In this document: positions 25,907-36,589 of the stretch, piece by piece | Layout of the letters: every line of letters starts with the position of its first letter | Position numbering within the stretch: position 1 is the first letter of the stretch | Assembly (NCBI RefSeq): GCF_020379485.1 | Contig: NC_063448.1 | Span: 46,943,218 to 47,007,217, forward strand | DNA length: 64,000 nt | Source: Brassica napus | Taxonomy: Eukaryota; Streptophyta; Magnoliopsida; Brassicales; Brassicaceae | Direction: 5' to 3' | The notes under the pieces: model-generated | The model's database searches: none | What the model was told of the DNA's origin: nothing | What the model saw: only the letters and a program-made list of their open reading frames with translations | Position numbers and translations under genes: made by a program

Positions 25907-26074
25907 ATGATTCGCGCACTTTTGTTTTTATGTGCCATTTTTATTTGTGTTTCTTTTTATGGTTTATCCGTTGGAGAATTTACTCCAAGAGAATTTAGGA
26001 TGAATATCGGTTTACTTTTCTTTACATCGCTTCTCTTTGTAATTGCATGTATGATTAATGTAAACGGTTTTTAA
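25907..26074 (+). CDS. Small membrane-peptide ORF in the copia 2 leader (55 codons)
   Basis: An ATG in good context (agaaagATGAT) opens 55 codons and ends at TAA. The product begins MIRALLFLCAIFICVSFYGL, followed by a short polar stretch (SVGEFTPREFRMN) and a second hydrophobic run (IGLLFFTSLLFVIACMINV). That makes two predicted membrane segments or a signal peptide plus one. It sits 47 bases before gag. I know of no such product in standard copia elements, and its function is unknown. It may act as an upstream ORF that limits gag translation, be a captured host fragment, or be removed by splicing (an acceptor-like ttgtgttttag lies just before gag). Confidence 0.45.
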   Translation: MIRALLFLCAIFICVSFYGLSVGEFTPREFRMNIGLLFFTSLLFVIACMINVNGF

Positions 26075-26121
26075 ATTATGAAGTTCTAATAAAATTATTA
26101 TTTTGTGTTTTAGAAATACAA

Positions 26122-27081
26122 ATGGCAAACATCGAGAAACTCCAGTTCCCGGCTCTGAAAGTAACCGGCGAAAACTATGTCAGATGGGTCACAAATGTGA
26201 AACCCTATCTTGTAATAAAAAAGATAACCGAAGCGATAAAAGTCGGTAACAAATCGCCACCCGAACATATAGCCGAAGCGATAATCTTCCTGAAGAAGCA
26301 CTTAGATGAGAATCTAACTCACGACTATGGAGACGTTGAGGACCCAGCCGTACTATGGCAAGCCTTGAAAGACAGATTCGATAATCAAAAGGAAATCAAT
26401 CTCCCTCACGCTCTTGAAGAGTGGAAAACCCTCAGGTTTCAGGATTTCCAAAGGGTTAGAGATTACAATTCCACTATCTTAAGGATAGTTGCACAATTAA
26501 AATATTGTGGTAACCCTGTCACCGAAGCAGAAATGCTTGACAAGACATACAATACTTTCCACAAAGAACACAACGTCTTATCCCGAATTTACAGAAAATG
26601 TGGGTACACCAAATTTTCTGAATTGATGGTAACACTCATGTTGGCTGAAAAGAACGATGAGTTACTAATCAAAAACCATAATTCCCGACCTACGGGAGCC
26701 AAGGCATTTCCCGAAGTGAATGCTACGGCGGTAGAATATTCGGGAAGGAGAAACCAGACCAACCGAGGTCGTGGTCGGCGTTTCAACAACAAACGTGGAA
26801 AGCCTTACTATCCTAAAAGTATTAGATCTAACAAATGGGTTAGATCTGAACAACCTCCTAAAGGCAAAGAAACCGAAGAGGATACCACAAAGAAAAGTGA
26901 GACTGTATGTTACAGATGTGGATGTAAAGGACATTGGTCCCGTACCTGTCGTACTCCCCCACATTTGTGCAAGTTATATCAAGAGTCCATAAAAGGAAAG
27001 GCTAAAGAGGTGAACCTCACGGAAAATGTTGAAGGGACCTCATACCTTGAATCCTCCGACTTCGCTAATGAGCTGGACTAG
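26122..27081 (+). CDS. gag: Copia 2 Gag (319 aa)
   Basis: Capsid/nucleocapsid protein that packages the element RNA. Starts MANIEKLQFPALKVTGENYV, the typical N-terminus of the plant copia Gag (UBN2/Retrotran_gag type). The central domain includes VLWQALKDRFDNQKEI and LPHALEEWKTLRFQDF. A basic region rich in RGRGRR/NNKRGK follows. A CCHC zinc knuckle starts at about residue 263 (CYRCGCKGHWSRTC, CX2CX4HX4C) for RNA binding. The frame is intact and ends at TAG. The ATG is preceded by an acceptor-like tttag. Pol lies downstream in a separate frame after a 199-base AT-rich spacer, so Gag can be made alone. Confidence 0.92.
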   Translation: MANIEKLQFPALKVTGENYVRWVTNVKPYLVIKKITEAIKVGNKSPPEHIAEAIIFLKKHLDENLTHDYGDVEDPAVLWQALKDRFDNQKEINLPHALEEWKTLRFQDFQRVRDYNSTILRIVAQLKYCGNPVTEAEMLDKTYNTFHKEHNVLSRIYRKCGYTKFSELMVTLMLAEKNDELLIKNHNSRPTGAKAFPEVNATAVEYSGRRNQTNRGRGRRFNNKRGKPYYPKSIRSNKWVRSEQPPKGKETEEDTTKKSETVCYRCGCKGHWSRTCRTPPHLCKLYQESIKGKAKEVNLTENVEGTSYLESSDFANELD

Positions 27082-27280
27082 ATTACTCCTGAAGAGAATC
27101 GAAATGCCTATGATAAGAGTATTGAATAGTTTTCAGTATTACCATGTATAATTATTATATTTCATGTTTTAAACAAATAATGATGTTTTTAACGTCATCT
27201 TATTGTATAATTATTATGTGTTTCCTTATATGAATGAATTTTATGTTTTTCTTTTATTAATATTTATGACAATTTCAGAA
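27082..27280 (+). other. Gag-pol spacer with intron-like 3' end
   Basis: AT-rich, stop-containing segment between the gag stop and the first protease ATG (27281). It ends in a T-rich tract and gacaatttcag/aaATG, a good plant 3' splice site. This could be an intron that is removed to make Gag-Pol. Alternatively, pol is reached by reinitiation. Confidence 0.45.
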
Positions 27281-27784
27281 ATGGATCAGAATGGTAATGA
27301 AGCAAAATCCAAGAAACGGATTCGTGAAATATGCATACCAGATAGTGGAACAACGCACACTATTCTGAGACAAAAGAGATATTTCTCTGATATAAAACCG
27401 ACAAGAATTGTCGTCAATACAATATCAGGTCCTGCAGACGTGATTGAAGGAACTGGTAAAGCAAATTTTACTTTACCGAATGGAACAAAATTTTCCATAA
27501 ATAATGCTCTATATTCTCCAAGTTCTAAAAGGAATTTATTGAGTTTTAAAGATATATATCTTCACGGATATGATACTCAGTCTGCAACTGAGGATGGAAA
27601 GAAATACATGTATGTAACTTCTGAGAAATGTGGCAGAAAACACATATTGGAAAAGTTTCCAGAACTTCCTTCGGGGTTACATCATACTTATATCGATGAG
27701 ATCGAATCAAATCTTTTAGTAAAACAGAACCCAGAAGAGTTCACATTATGGCATGATCGCCTTGCCATCCAGGCACTACAATGA
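27281..27784 (+). CDS. Copia 2 protease and GAG-pre-integrase region
   Basis: The frame is open from 27203, but the first ATG is at 27281. It holds the aspartic protease motif DSGTTHTI near the start (catalytic Asp), then NALYSPSSKRNLLSFKDI, typical of copia proteases. It then enters the gag-pre-integrase domain (FTLWHDRL). One G is missing at about 27763, where the expected reading continues into GHPGT. As a result the frame ends after a few wrong residues at TGA, while the integrase frame opens at the overlapping ATG. The lesion is a single-base deletion. Confidence 0.85.
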   Translation: MDQNGNEAKSKKRIREICIPDSGTTHTILRQKRYFSDIKPTRIVVNTISGPADVIEGTGKANFTLPNGTKFSINNALYSPSSKRNLLSFKDIYLHGYDTQSATEDGKKYMYVTSEKCGRKHILEKFPELPSGLHHTYIDEIESNLLVKQNPEEFTLWHDRLAIQALQ

Positions 27785-30700
27785 TGCGTAAAATCATAGA
27801 AAGTTCACATGGTCATTCACTGAAAATCCAGGAGATTTCTCAAGGGAATAAAATGACATGTGTTGCATGTTCTCTAGGAAAATTGATCGTAAGACCATCG
27901 CCAACCAAAATCGATAAAGAATCACCAAAGTTCCTTGAAAGAATTCAAGGTGATATATGTGGACCGATACATCCACCATGTGGACCATTCCACTATTTTA
28001 TGGTATTAATTGACGCATCCAGTAGATGGTCACACGTTTGTCTATTATCATCTCGAAACATGCCATTTGCGAGATTTCTAACTCAGATAATCAAACTGCG
28101 GACACAGTTCCCTGATTATAATATTAAAAAGGTTAGATTAGACAACGCTGGTGAATTCACATCCCAAGCATTCAATGATTATTGTATGGTAACGGGAATT
28201 GAAGTTGAACATTCTGTGGCTCATGTTCATACGCAAAATGGTTTGGCTGAATCGTTAATTAAGCGTCTGCAACTGATTGCAAGACCATTGATCATGAAAT
28301 CAAAACTTCCAACCTCTGTATGGGGACATGCTATTTTGCATGCAGAAGCACTCATTCGAATCAGACCGAGTGCATACCACAAGTATTCCCCACTACAATT
28401 AGCGTTTGGTCGAGAACCAAATATTTCCCATTTAAGAATCTTTGGTTGTGCAGTATATGTGCCTGTAGCACCACCACAACGAACAAAGATGGGACCACAA
28501 AGAAGGTTGGGAATATATGTTGGTTGTGACTCTCCATCGATTATAAGATACCTAGAACCACAGACTGGTGACGTCTTTACAGCACGTTTTGCTGATTGTC
28601 ATTTTGACGAAAATGTATTCCCAGTTCTAGGGGGAGAAAACAAAAATGTTGGAAGTGATATAAAATGGAGTGTACCATCATTGTTATATCTTGATCCTCC
28701 CACTAAAGAGTCAGAACTAGAAGTTCGACGAATTATGCATTTACAGAGTATAGCTAACCAGCTACCTGATGCATTTGTAGATACCAAGACGGTAACTAAA
28801 TCTCATATACCAGCTGCAAATGCTCCTGCTCGTATCAAAATGCCAAATGAACAAGAAAAGGAGGATGACACACGAGAGCCAAAAACACGCCTGAAGCGTG
28901 GTAGACCTGTTGGTTCTAAGGATAAGAATCCTAGGAAACAGAAGAAAGCTGAAATATATGATGCACCCAAAATAGCAGAAAATATTTTGGAGGAAATAAA
29001 TGATAAGGATTCTGATGAATCAGAGCATCATGAATCAAAGCATCATGAATCGAAAGATAATCATGAGATTTCTATTAATTACATCCATAATAAAAGGATA
29101 TGGAATAGAAATGAACAAAATGACCTTGATGATGCTTTCTCATATATTGTGTCAAGTGAAATAAATGAAGAAATCGATGATCCAGAACCAAAATCTGTCT
29201 ATGAATGTCAAAAGAGACATGATTGGGAACAATGGAAAATTGCAATACAAGCTGAACTTGATTCGCTTAATAAACGAAAAGTATTTGGATCTATTGTGCT
29301 CACACCTGCAGATGTGAGACCAGTTGGGTACAAATGGGTTTTCGTTCGAAAGCGAAATGAGAAAAATGAGATTACGAGATACAAAGCTCGTCTAGTGGCT
29401 CAAGGTTTTTCTCAAAGACCTGGAATCGATTATGAAGAAACGTATTCTCCAGTTATGGATGCCATTACATTTAGATTCCTGATGAGTCTAGCAGCTGATA
29501 AAAATCTAGAGATGCGTCTCATGGATGTTGTTACAGCTTATCTATACGGATCATTAGATACTGATATCTACATGAAAATCCCTGATGGATTTAAAATGCC
29601 AGAAGCATTAAGTTCCAAACCTAAAGAGTTATGTGCAATAAAATTGCAAAGATCATTATATGGGTTAAAACAATCTGGACGTATGTGGTACAATCGTCTC
29701 AGTGAACATTTAACAAAAGAAGGATATGTGAATGATCCTATATGTCCATGTGTTTTCATCAAGAAAACAATATCCGGATTTGTAATAATCGCGGTATATG
29801 TTGATGATCTTAACATTATCGGAACTCAAAAGGAAATACAAAAGGCATCAGACTATCTCAAAGGAGAATTTGAGATGAAAGATCTGGGACAGACACAATA
29901 CTGTCTTGGCCTACAAATAGAACATTCACAAAATGGTATATTTGTGCATCAATCCACATACACTAAAAGAGTGTTGAAACGATTTAACATGGATAAATCA
30001 ACTTCTCTTAGCACCCCGATGGTCGTTAGGTCACTTAATATTGAAAGTGATCCATTTCGACCACCTGAGGAGAAAGAAGAGATACTTGGTCCGGAAGTAC
30101 CATATCTAAGTGCAATTGGAGCGCTGATGTACCTTGCAAATTGTACACGGCCTGATATATCATTTGCTGTGAATCTTTTGGCAAGATTCAGCTCATCTCC
30201 AACCCGAAGACATTGGAATGGGATCAAACATGTTTTTCGTTACCTCCAAGGGACCATTGATTTAGGCTTATTTTATCCTAAAAGTTCAAAAGGTCAAATG
30301 GTTGGTTTTGCAGATGCAGGATATCTTTCAGATCCACTCAAAGCCCGATCGCAAACAGGATACGTTTTTACGATCGGAGGCACTGCTATATCTTGGCGTT
30401 CCCAGAAACAAACGCTCGTGGCTACTTCTTCAAATCATGCTGAGATCATTGCACTCCATGAAGCAAGTAGAGAATGTGTATGGCTGAGATCAATGAGCCG
30501 ACACATCTGTTCAAGCAGCGGGATTGGCGAAAATACGGAGCCAACTATTTTATATGAAGATAATGCAGCATGTGTTGCTCAAACAAAGGACGGATATATC
30601 AAAAGCGATAGAACGAAGCATATTCATCCGAAGTTCTTCTCATACACTCAAGAGCTCGTGAAGAAGAAAGAGATTGAAGTAAGATATGTCCAATCATGCG

Positions 30701-30795
30701 ACAATGCAGCTGACCTCTTCACAAAATCACTTCCGACTTCGATATTCAGAAAACATGTTCGTAACATTGGAATGCATCATCAGAAGGATTTATGA
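27781..30795 (+). CDS. pol: Copia 2 integrase, reverse transcriptase and RNase H (1004 aa)
   Basis: A long intact frame. The integrase core carries the DDE residues in IQGDICGP, RLDNAGEFTS and QNGLAESLIKR (first 170 residues). A linker rich in DESEHHESKHHESK follows. RT begins around KWVFVRKRNEKNEITRYKAR, includes RLVAQGFSQRPGIDYEETYS, and has the catalytic YVDD at residues 673-676. RNase H shows GFADAGYL, SSNHAEIIALHEA and YEDNAACV (D-E-D). It ends HHQKDL. The ATG here overlaps the upstream stop only because of the single-base deletion, so the native start was further upstream in a fused polyprotein. Confidence 0.94.
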   Translation: MMRKIIESSHGHSLKIQEISQGNKMTCVACSLGKLIVRPSPTKIDKESPKFLERIQGDICGPIHPPCGPFHYFMVLIDASSRWSHVCLLSSRNMPFARFLTQIIKLRTQFPDYNIKKVRLDNAGEFTSQAFNDYCMVTGIEVEHSVAHVHTQNGLAESLIKRLQLIARPLIMKSKLPTSVWGHAILHAEALIRIRPSAYHKYSPLQLAFGREPNISHLRIFGCAVYVPVAPPQRTKMGPQRRLGIYVGCDSPSIIRYLEPQTGDVFTARFADCHFDENVFPVLGGENKNVGSDIKWSVPSLLYLDPPTKESELEVRRIMHLQSIANQLPDAFVDTKTVTKSHIPAANAPARIKMPNEQEKEDDTREPKTRLKRGRPVGSKDKNPRKQKKAEIYDAPKIAENILEEINDKDSDESEHHESKHHESKDNHEISINYIHNKRIWNRNEQNDLDDAFSYIVSSEINEEIDDPEPKSVYECQKRHDWEQWKIAIQAELDSLNKRKVFGSIVLTPADVRPVGYKWVFVRKRNEKNEITRYKARLVAQGFSQRPGIDYEETYSPVMDAITFRFLMSLAADKNLEMRLMDVVTAYLYGSLDTDIYMKIPDGFKMPEALSSKPKELCAIKLQRSLYGLKQSGRMWYNRLSEHLTKEGYVNDPICPCVFIKKTISGFVIIAVYVDDLNIIGTQKEIQKASDYLKGEFEMKDLGQTQYCLGLQIEHSQNGIFVHQSTYTKRVLKRFNMDKSTSLSTPMVVRSLNIESDPFRPPEEKEEILGPEVPYLSAIGALMYLANCTRPDISFAVNLLARFSSSPTRRHWNGIKHVFRYLQGTIDLGLFYPKSSKGQMVGFADAGYLSDPLKARSQTGYVFTIGGTAISWRSQKQTLVATSSNHAEIIALHEASRECVWLRSMSRHICSSSGIGENTEPTILYEDNAACVAQTKDGYIKSDRTKHIHPKFFSYTQELVKKKEIEVRYVQSCDNAADLFTKSLPTSIFRKHVRNIGMHHQKDL

Positions 30796-30940
30796 CTGCT
30801 CATTCGAGGGGGAGCTTACGTAGTTGTACTCTTTTTACCTTACTATGGTTTTTCCCATTGGGTTTTCCTAGAAAGGTTTTTAACGAGGCAACGAAGACGT
30901 TAAGCGAGAGTGGATAGTGACACCGGTCCCCAAGGGGGAG
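30796..30940 (+). promoter_or_regulatory. Copia 2 conserved 3' block and polypurine tract
   Basis: A first G-run (tcgagggggag) follows the pol stop. Then comes the block gttgtactctttttacctta ... cccattgggttttcctagaa ... aacgaggcaacga, conserved in the other two copia elements. The tract caagggggag, next to the 3' LTR, is the plus-strand primer. Confidence 0.8.
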
Positions 30941-31175
30941 TGTTATGAGCCGCATATGTTGAAAATTATAAAGGATGTGGGGCCCGTTGCACTATTTGCA
31001 CAGTGAATTTCTCTTCTATATAAACGATCGTTTTGATCGTTTATAAACACACCATTCCTTCTCCTTCTAATAACACATCCTCTCTTATTATCAGTGTTAT
31101 CTTCTCATACGAGTATAAAATTTTGCCCTTATTTAAATTTTCTCGATACAATAAAATTCTAGTTTTTTTATAACA
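30941..31175 (+). repeat. 3' LTR of copia 2 (235 bp) with palindromic TATA segment
   Basis: Contains tataaacgatc/gatcgtttata, an 11-bp stem with a 5-base loop (31019-31045), overlapping the likely TATA box tatataaa. This segment is absent from the 5' LTR. The LTR ends ataaca and is followed by the TSD tcggt. Confidence 0.93.
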
Positions 31176-31180
31176 TCGGT

Positions 31181-31814
31181 TTAATTATTAGTTCTGCGTA
31201 TCAACAATGTACCTTGTTAATATATATAAGTATCCCTTTTGGTGAGCATGAGTTTCTCAGGCCAGAGTCTGAAGTACTTTGTTACCATTTCAGCCTTTCA
31301 GGTAAACTATGATTAAAATTATTGTATACGAGTCAAGCCATCCTCCATCAAGGCATCAACTAACATGGATCTCTAATTACTTAACCGCCATAAACTGGTT
31401 AGTTTGTCCCCACTAATAAGAATTCTACTCACTAGAAACCCTCGTCAATTAGTTTGTATCTATGATTTAGAGTTCTAGTCAATAGAATAGACATGGCATT
31501 GTTTAGGTAAACGTTATTCACGTACGCTTATATACCACTCTACCGTCCTGGTCGAAAACTCCGAAAACATCTATCACAATTGTTTGTAGACGTTAAAACC
31601 AAAGAGAAAAAATGTTTGTAGAGGCAAGAACCGACACCAGGACAATGATAAATGGATCTTAAATTCTTAACTATAACAAAATACACATGTATTACTAAAT
31701 TAGTTTTGAGTCTTTTGACCCAAACAATTACAAAATTACTACTACTAGTAAACTGCGTGATTATTACCATAAACAGCCTGGTAATTGGTAAATACATTAA
31801 ATAATGTTGGAACG
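31181..31814. other. Intergenic DNA between copia 2 and copia 3
   Basis: Host DNA of moderate AT content. No gene, repeat or terminus recognised. Confidence 0.5.
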
Positions 31815-31982
31815 TGTTATGAAAATAAGGAGAAAGTATGTATTTTTATTAGACAGTAAAAAACTCTTTATATAGGAAATTACATAAGTATTAAATCATA
31901 ATAAAATATGGGCTAGGAAATACAAATACATAAAAATATGTGCATTCGAATATGGGATTCCACCAGACCTTGGTTTATAATA
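31815..31982 (-). repeat. 3' LTR of copia 3
   Basis: 168 bp matching the right-hand copy. On the minus strand its TG start has mutated to TA (ctccctc/tattataaacc). The polypurine tract caagagggag lies just inside at about 31983-31992. Confidence 0.85.
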
Positions 31983-31992
31983 CTCCCTCTTG

Positions 31993-32125
31993 AAAGACCA
32001 TCTCCGAAGTGGTTTGTAATACGCTTTGGATGCTGCCTCATTAAAACCTTACCAGGAAAACTCAATGGGATAAAACCATGGTGAAGGAAAAAGAGTACAA
32101 CACGTATTGCTCCCCCTGTTGATTA
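31993..32125 (-). promoter_or_regulatory. Copia 3 conserved 3' block
   Basis: The minus strand reads cagggggagcaatacgtgtt, gtactctttttccttcacca, tggttttatcccattgagtt and ggtaaggttttaatgaggca. This is the same block found downstream of pol in copia 1 and copia 2. Confidence 0.75.
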
Positions 32126-34190
32126 CATCTCTGGATGTCAATAACGCCTTAGTAATTAGATCCACCAAATCTTCGCTTGAGTGAACTTGGACGTACAAAC
32201 AACCTGTATCACCAAAATAATTTACCCTTCTTCGGGTAGGTTAATATCAAATGGACCCAAGTCTTTAGTTCCTTGTAGGTAACAAAAATATGTATAATCC
32301 CGTTCTAGTGCCTTTGGGTCGATCATGAGCTATATCTAGCTAATAGATTACGGCAAATTATTTATCTAGCCTTGTATGGCTCGCCAAATCCGTCAAAACT
32401 TTATGGCATTTAGACATGGCATTTCGGGACCAAAGATCTCCTCATTTTCTTCATTGGGGGCGAAATTATCTTTTTTTAACTGAGGAACCTTATAATTATG
32501 GGACTTGTCAATTCGTAAGCTTAGTACATATCAAACTTCTTGAGCATGTTATCTATGTATGTCATTTGATGCATAAGGATTTTCTTTTCAAGGTGCTCAA
32601 TGTATAATTCAATATATAATCTTGTTTTCCCAAAACCTTTCATGTTGAATTCGAATTCTTTCTTGATGTATTCTATCTTTGGGAAATTTCTCCAGAGGTT
32701 CCTAGGATATTCAATTCGTTCACATAAAGATATTCAATATTGTTCTCGAGAACTTGATGTGTTCGGTAGTTCGATACCCTCTGGAACTTTCACATAAATT
32801 TCGTTATCCAGTGGACTGTATAGATATTTATTTTATTTGCCAGACTTATAAGGAATCAGAATGTCGTTGCATCCACCACATAAGAGTATGTCACCTTTAT
32901 AATTGATTCCAGGTCTTTGTGAGAACCTTGTGCAATTTCGTCATTCTTATTATGTTTTCTCACCAAAGACTTACTTATGTCCAACTGGTTTGACTACATC
33001 TCTTCTCTTAAGAGATTTCATATACCAAGTCTTATAGCATTATCAATTTGCTTAATCAATTTCTCTGAGTGCACTCTATGATAGACGTTGGTTTCATGAT
33101 CCTCGCTTTTGTCAAGCGCTTTTGTATTCAAATATTATATCATCATCGACGTCGATGTTATTTTACCGGTTCCATTTATAATCCAGACATGACATAATGC
33201 ATTTAGATCTTATTATTTTCAGGTACCTGATCTTTATTCATGGTCATGTCTAAGGTTTCCTTTGGACAACCTTAATTTCGGATCTGCCATTTCAATTTTA
33301 TGCTCTTTTCATTTTCGAGTAATACATGTATGGATCCGTCTTATCTTAACTAAGTCCAATATCAATTTTATTAGAGCATAACCCACTGGTATATTTTAGT
33401 TTGGGTCATCAAACATGTCTGGCAATTGACTTGTTTAAGTTCTGAGAATGATTCATTCTTTGGACTCTTATTCTATATTCATATTTGATGATCATTATTC
33501 ATTCTCGAAATCGTTTACCAGCTTATTATTTCTCTCCCTGATGTAGGATATACGGATTTATCTAATCCATGGCTTAGCCTTAATCATATCTCTCGTGGCC
33601 TTATGTATTCTTATGGAGATTTATATCAAACGTATACACTTAATTCAATTTCACATCTCATCTTATAACTTTGTGGTGGAGCAACTTATTTAAGTTCTCT
33701 ATATGGAAACATTAATTCTTGACACTTTATCAAATTCATGGGAGAGTCTCTATTTGTTCTTTGGCATTATGCGAATAAATTTTGCTGCAACTTTATAAGG
33801 ATTCATAAATCCACCGGTATCACAAATTACTCTTGCAAACTTATTGCAGATTTTGACAAGGATATGTACAACCATATGTCGTCACATATGATGGATGATC
33901 AGTCCATCCGTGGGTGATCAAGCCCACGAAATTCTTTGCTTAATTTCGAAATATCATGGTGAATACTCATATTATCAATTATGTTATTCAAAGGGGCAGC
34001 ATATCTTAAACCATTCAATAGAATGTCGCATACTTAACTGGAATGACATGACCGGTTTGCCAATCATTAATCTCCATATAATCTTTCTGTTGTGCAATTT
34101 CGTTTTCAGATTTGATTTTGGCCGAGTTCTATTTGGGCTATTGTTGTCGTGGATGCTTAACTTAGTTAGGGATTATGGGATTTTCTGATT
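32126..34190 (-). pseudogene. Decayed pol of copia 3
   Basis: Only short homology blocks survive. Near 32915-32950 the minus strand gives TRFSQRPGINY, the RT motif that reads VAQGFSQRPGIDYEE in copia 2, in a shifted frame. Other pieces (for example LDHPRMD near 33910) resemble gag-pre-integrase and RT in broken frames. No open frame of any length is coding here. Confidence 0.7.
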
Positions 34191-36566
34191 CTCCCCCTCG
34201 AGATAATAACACTTAATGTTTATTTATCTCGTATTGAATCCCAAACTTAGGTAATTTTATATCAAATTTTGTTCCCTTAGACACTAAAAGTGTGCAACAA
34301 ATAGCCAGAACTAAATTAAGTCTAATTAGATTAATAGATATTTAAATTCGACCAAGATAGATTATTCAAAAGACTTTCACCAAGGAATTTTGGCCAAGAG
34401 GATTCGGCCAAGATGATTTTACCAAAATGCTTTGGCCAAGAGATTCTATTAGTTTGACTAGATTTCATATTTAACCAATAGAAATTTCAATTTGGCCAAG
34501 CTTTTGCCTTCGGTCAAAGTCTTTTAAAGGTTGGCGAAGAGAATTTAGACTTTGCATTTGATCAAGATTTAAGCTAGGCCAAGCTTCTACATTTGGCCAA
34601 GGCTTTAAAGATCATGCGATTGTTCATTAGGCCAAACATAAGTTTCGGCCAGGCAAAATCCGAATGGTTCTAGGATTCTTATAGATTTCGGCAAATGACT
34701 AATTTTATGATTAGATTTTAAGTTTTAAACAAGTGATCATGTCTTAAAATTTGGCTAAGATTTCTTTTGGCCAAGGCTTTGAGAAATGATCCTACAAATG
34801 TTCATATGAACATGTATAGTCTTGGCCAAGCCAAATCCAAACAGTTTTAGGATTTTGTTATGTGTTTCGGATTTGCTAGAATTTTGAGCATATGATTCAA
34901 GGTTTAAAAACACATATAGGCCAGACAATGTAATTGAATCAAGTTTAGCATATGATGAAGTTTTGATCCTACGGTCAAGCTTTTAATCATGCGGATAGGA
35001 TTTTATGCAATCTCTATGTTTTAAACAAGCAAGGCATCATTTTCAATCAAGTAATCAGCTAGCAAATCAGATTTCGATCATGTGAGCATGTGACTGAGCA
35101 AATTAAATCTAGGTTCCATGCTACATGCAATCGGATTTTATCTTTAACAATCAATCCAGATTTTAGTTTCTTAGCATGCGAGCTAGGCGATCAAACAAAT
35201 CAGATTTTGGGTTTGAAGCATGCGAATCAGATTTGGTTAAGACATACGATTCCGATTTTAAACATATCATGTGATCAAGCAACCAAATCAGATTTCAATC
35301 AATAGCATGTGATCAAGGCAATTTCTATTTCTCTAGGATTTAATCATGCGATTTCAATTTCCTACGTCTAATCGATTTTAATCAATTAGCATATGAATAA
35401 TTTCAATCTAATCATGAAATTTTATCCCTAGGTTCATATGATCAAATTATGGAATTCTAATTTAAATTTATTAAGTTTTAAATTTTCAGGAAATTCCGAT
35501 AAACATGCGATCATATTTTAGGTTAAATTTCAAATCCTAATTCTAATAGGATTTAGACACAAGAACATCTAATTATTCTTAGTCTAATTATGCAACCTCA
35601 AACATGTATTTATGCATGAAAAATATCAAGTTATACAAGCATGAAATCGGCCAAGACAAAAACCCTAATAACTTTGTAACAACCTTGTAACAACCTTCCT
35701 ATTTTTTTTAAGGGTTCTAGGTTTTAGCATGCAATTTCAGTTTTAATGTTTATGTTTCGATTTCTAACATTAAAATATGTAATTTCTATTAGAGATCAGA
35801 TCAAACAATTAGGTTTTATCAATCCTATCATGTGATTAACAAAATCAGATTTTAAACCTAAACATGCGATTTAATTTTCTATGTCTACCATGCGATTTTG
35901 ATTTTAATGTTTAGCATATGATTTGCAAACCCAAAACATGCAATTTCTATTAACAAACAGATCATACAATCAAGTTTTAATAATCCTAGCATGTGATTAG
36001 GTGGTCAAACAAATCAAATTTCAATTAAGCATGCGATTTGCAATTTTATGCCTAGCATGCAATTTCTAATTTAAAAAACATGCAATCAGATTTTCTTAAA
36101 CAAACAATCAGATTTTAAAGCTTTAAACAGCATGTGAAAACAAGTTTTAGAAAGTTTTCATCAAGAGGGTTTTAATTTTAAAGCTATGCGATTTTTAGGT
36201 TTAAGCAAATTAGGTTTTAGATGTTTAGGAATCGGTTTTTCAAGCATACCAAGTATGCGATCTGATTATTGACATAATCAGATCAGAAACTATAGTTTTA
36301 GGTATATGATTCAACTTTTAGAATTATTAGAATCATATTAGATAGTATAGGTTTATACAATTTTTGGTTTTAAGCATGACATTCGATTTTCATGTCATGC
36401 GATTTTAGGTTTAGATTAGTTCTTAGGTTTAAAACTTATGACCATGTTTTACAAAGTTTTAAACATGTACTTTATGATTTATAAGGATATAAATCGAATT
36501 ATGTATTCATAGTTGGTAGGGTTTCGATTTCTATGATCACATATTAAGGTATATGCGATCGGTTCT
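34191..36566 (-). other. Noncoding leader of copia 3, left part
   Basis: AT-rich region full of loosely repeated words (ttggccaag in the first 700 bases; catgcgattt and caatcagatttt in the rest). No coding capacity. It continues at 44456-44995 on the other side of CACTA 2. Confidence 0.65.
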
Positions 36567-36589
36567 CACTACAAGAAAACATAATCTTA

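Larger units (their letters stand above)
25109..31175 (+). mobile_element. Young, nearly complete Ty1/copia retrotransposon
   Basis: An exact 5-bp TSD tcggt flanks it (25104-25108, 31176-31180). LTRs start TGTTATGAGC and end ATAACA. Between them lie a primer-binding site, a leader with a small ORF, an intact gag frame, a protease frame, and an integrase-RT-RNase H frame of 1004 codons with all catalytic motifs. The polypurine tract caagggggag (30931-30940) touches the 3' LTR. LTR copies differ by only a few substitutions and one 27-bp gap, which implies a recent insertion. One single-base loss separates protease from integrase. Confidence 0.96.
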
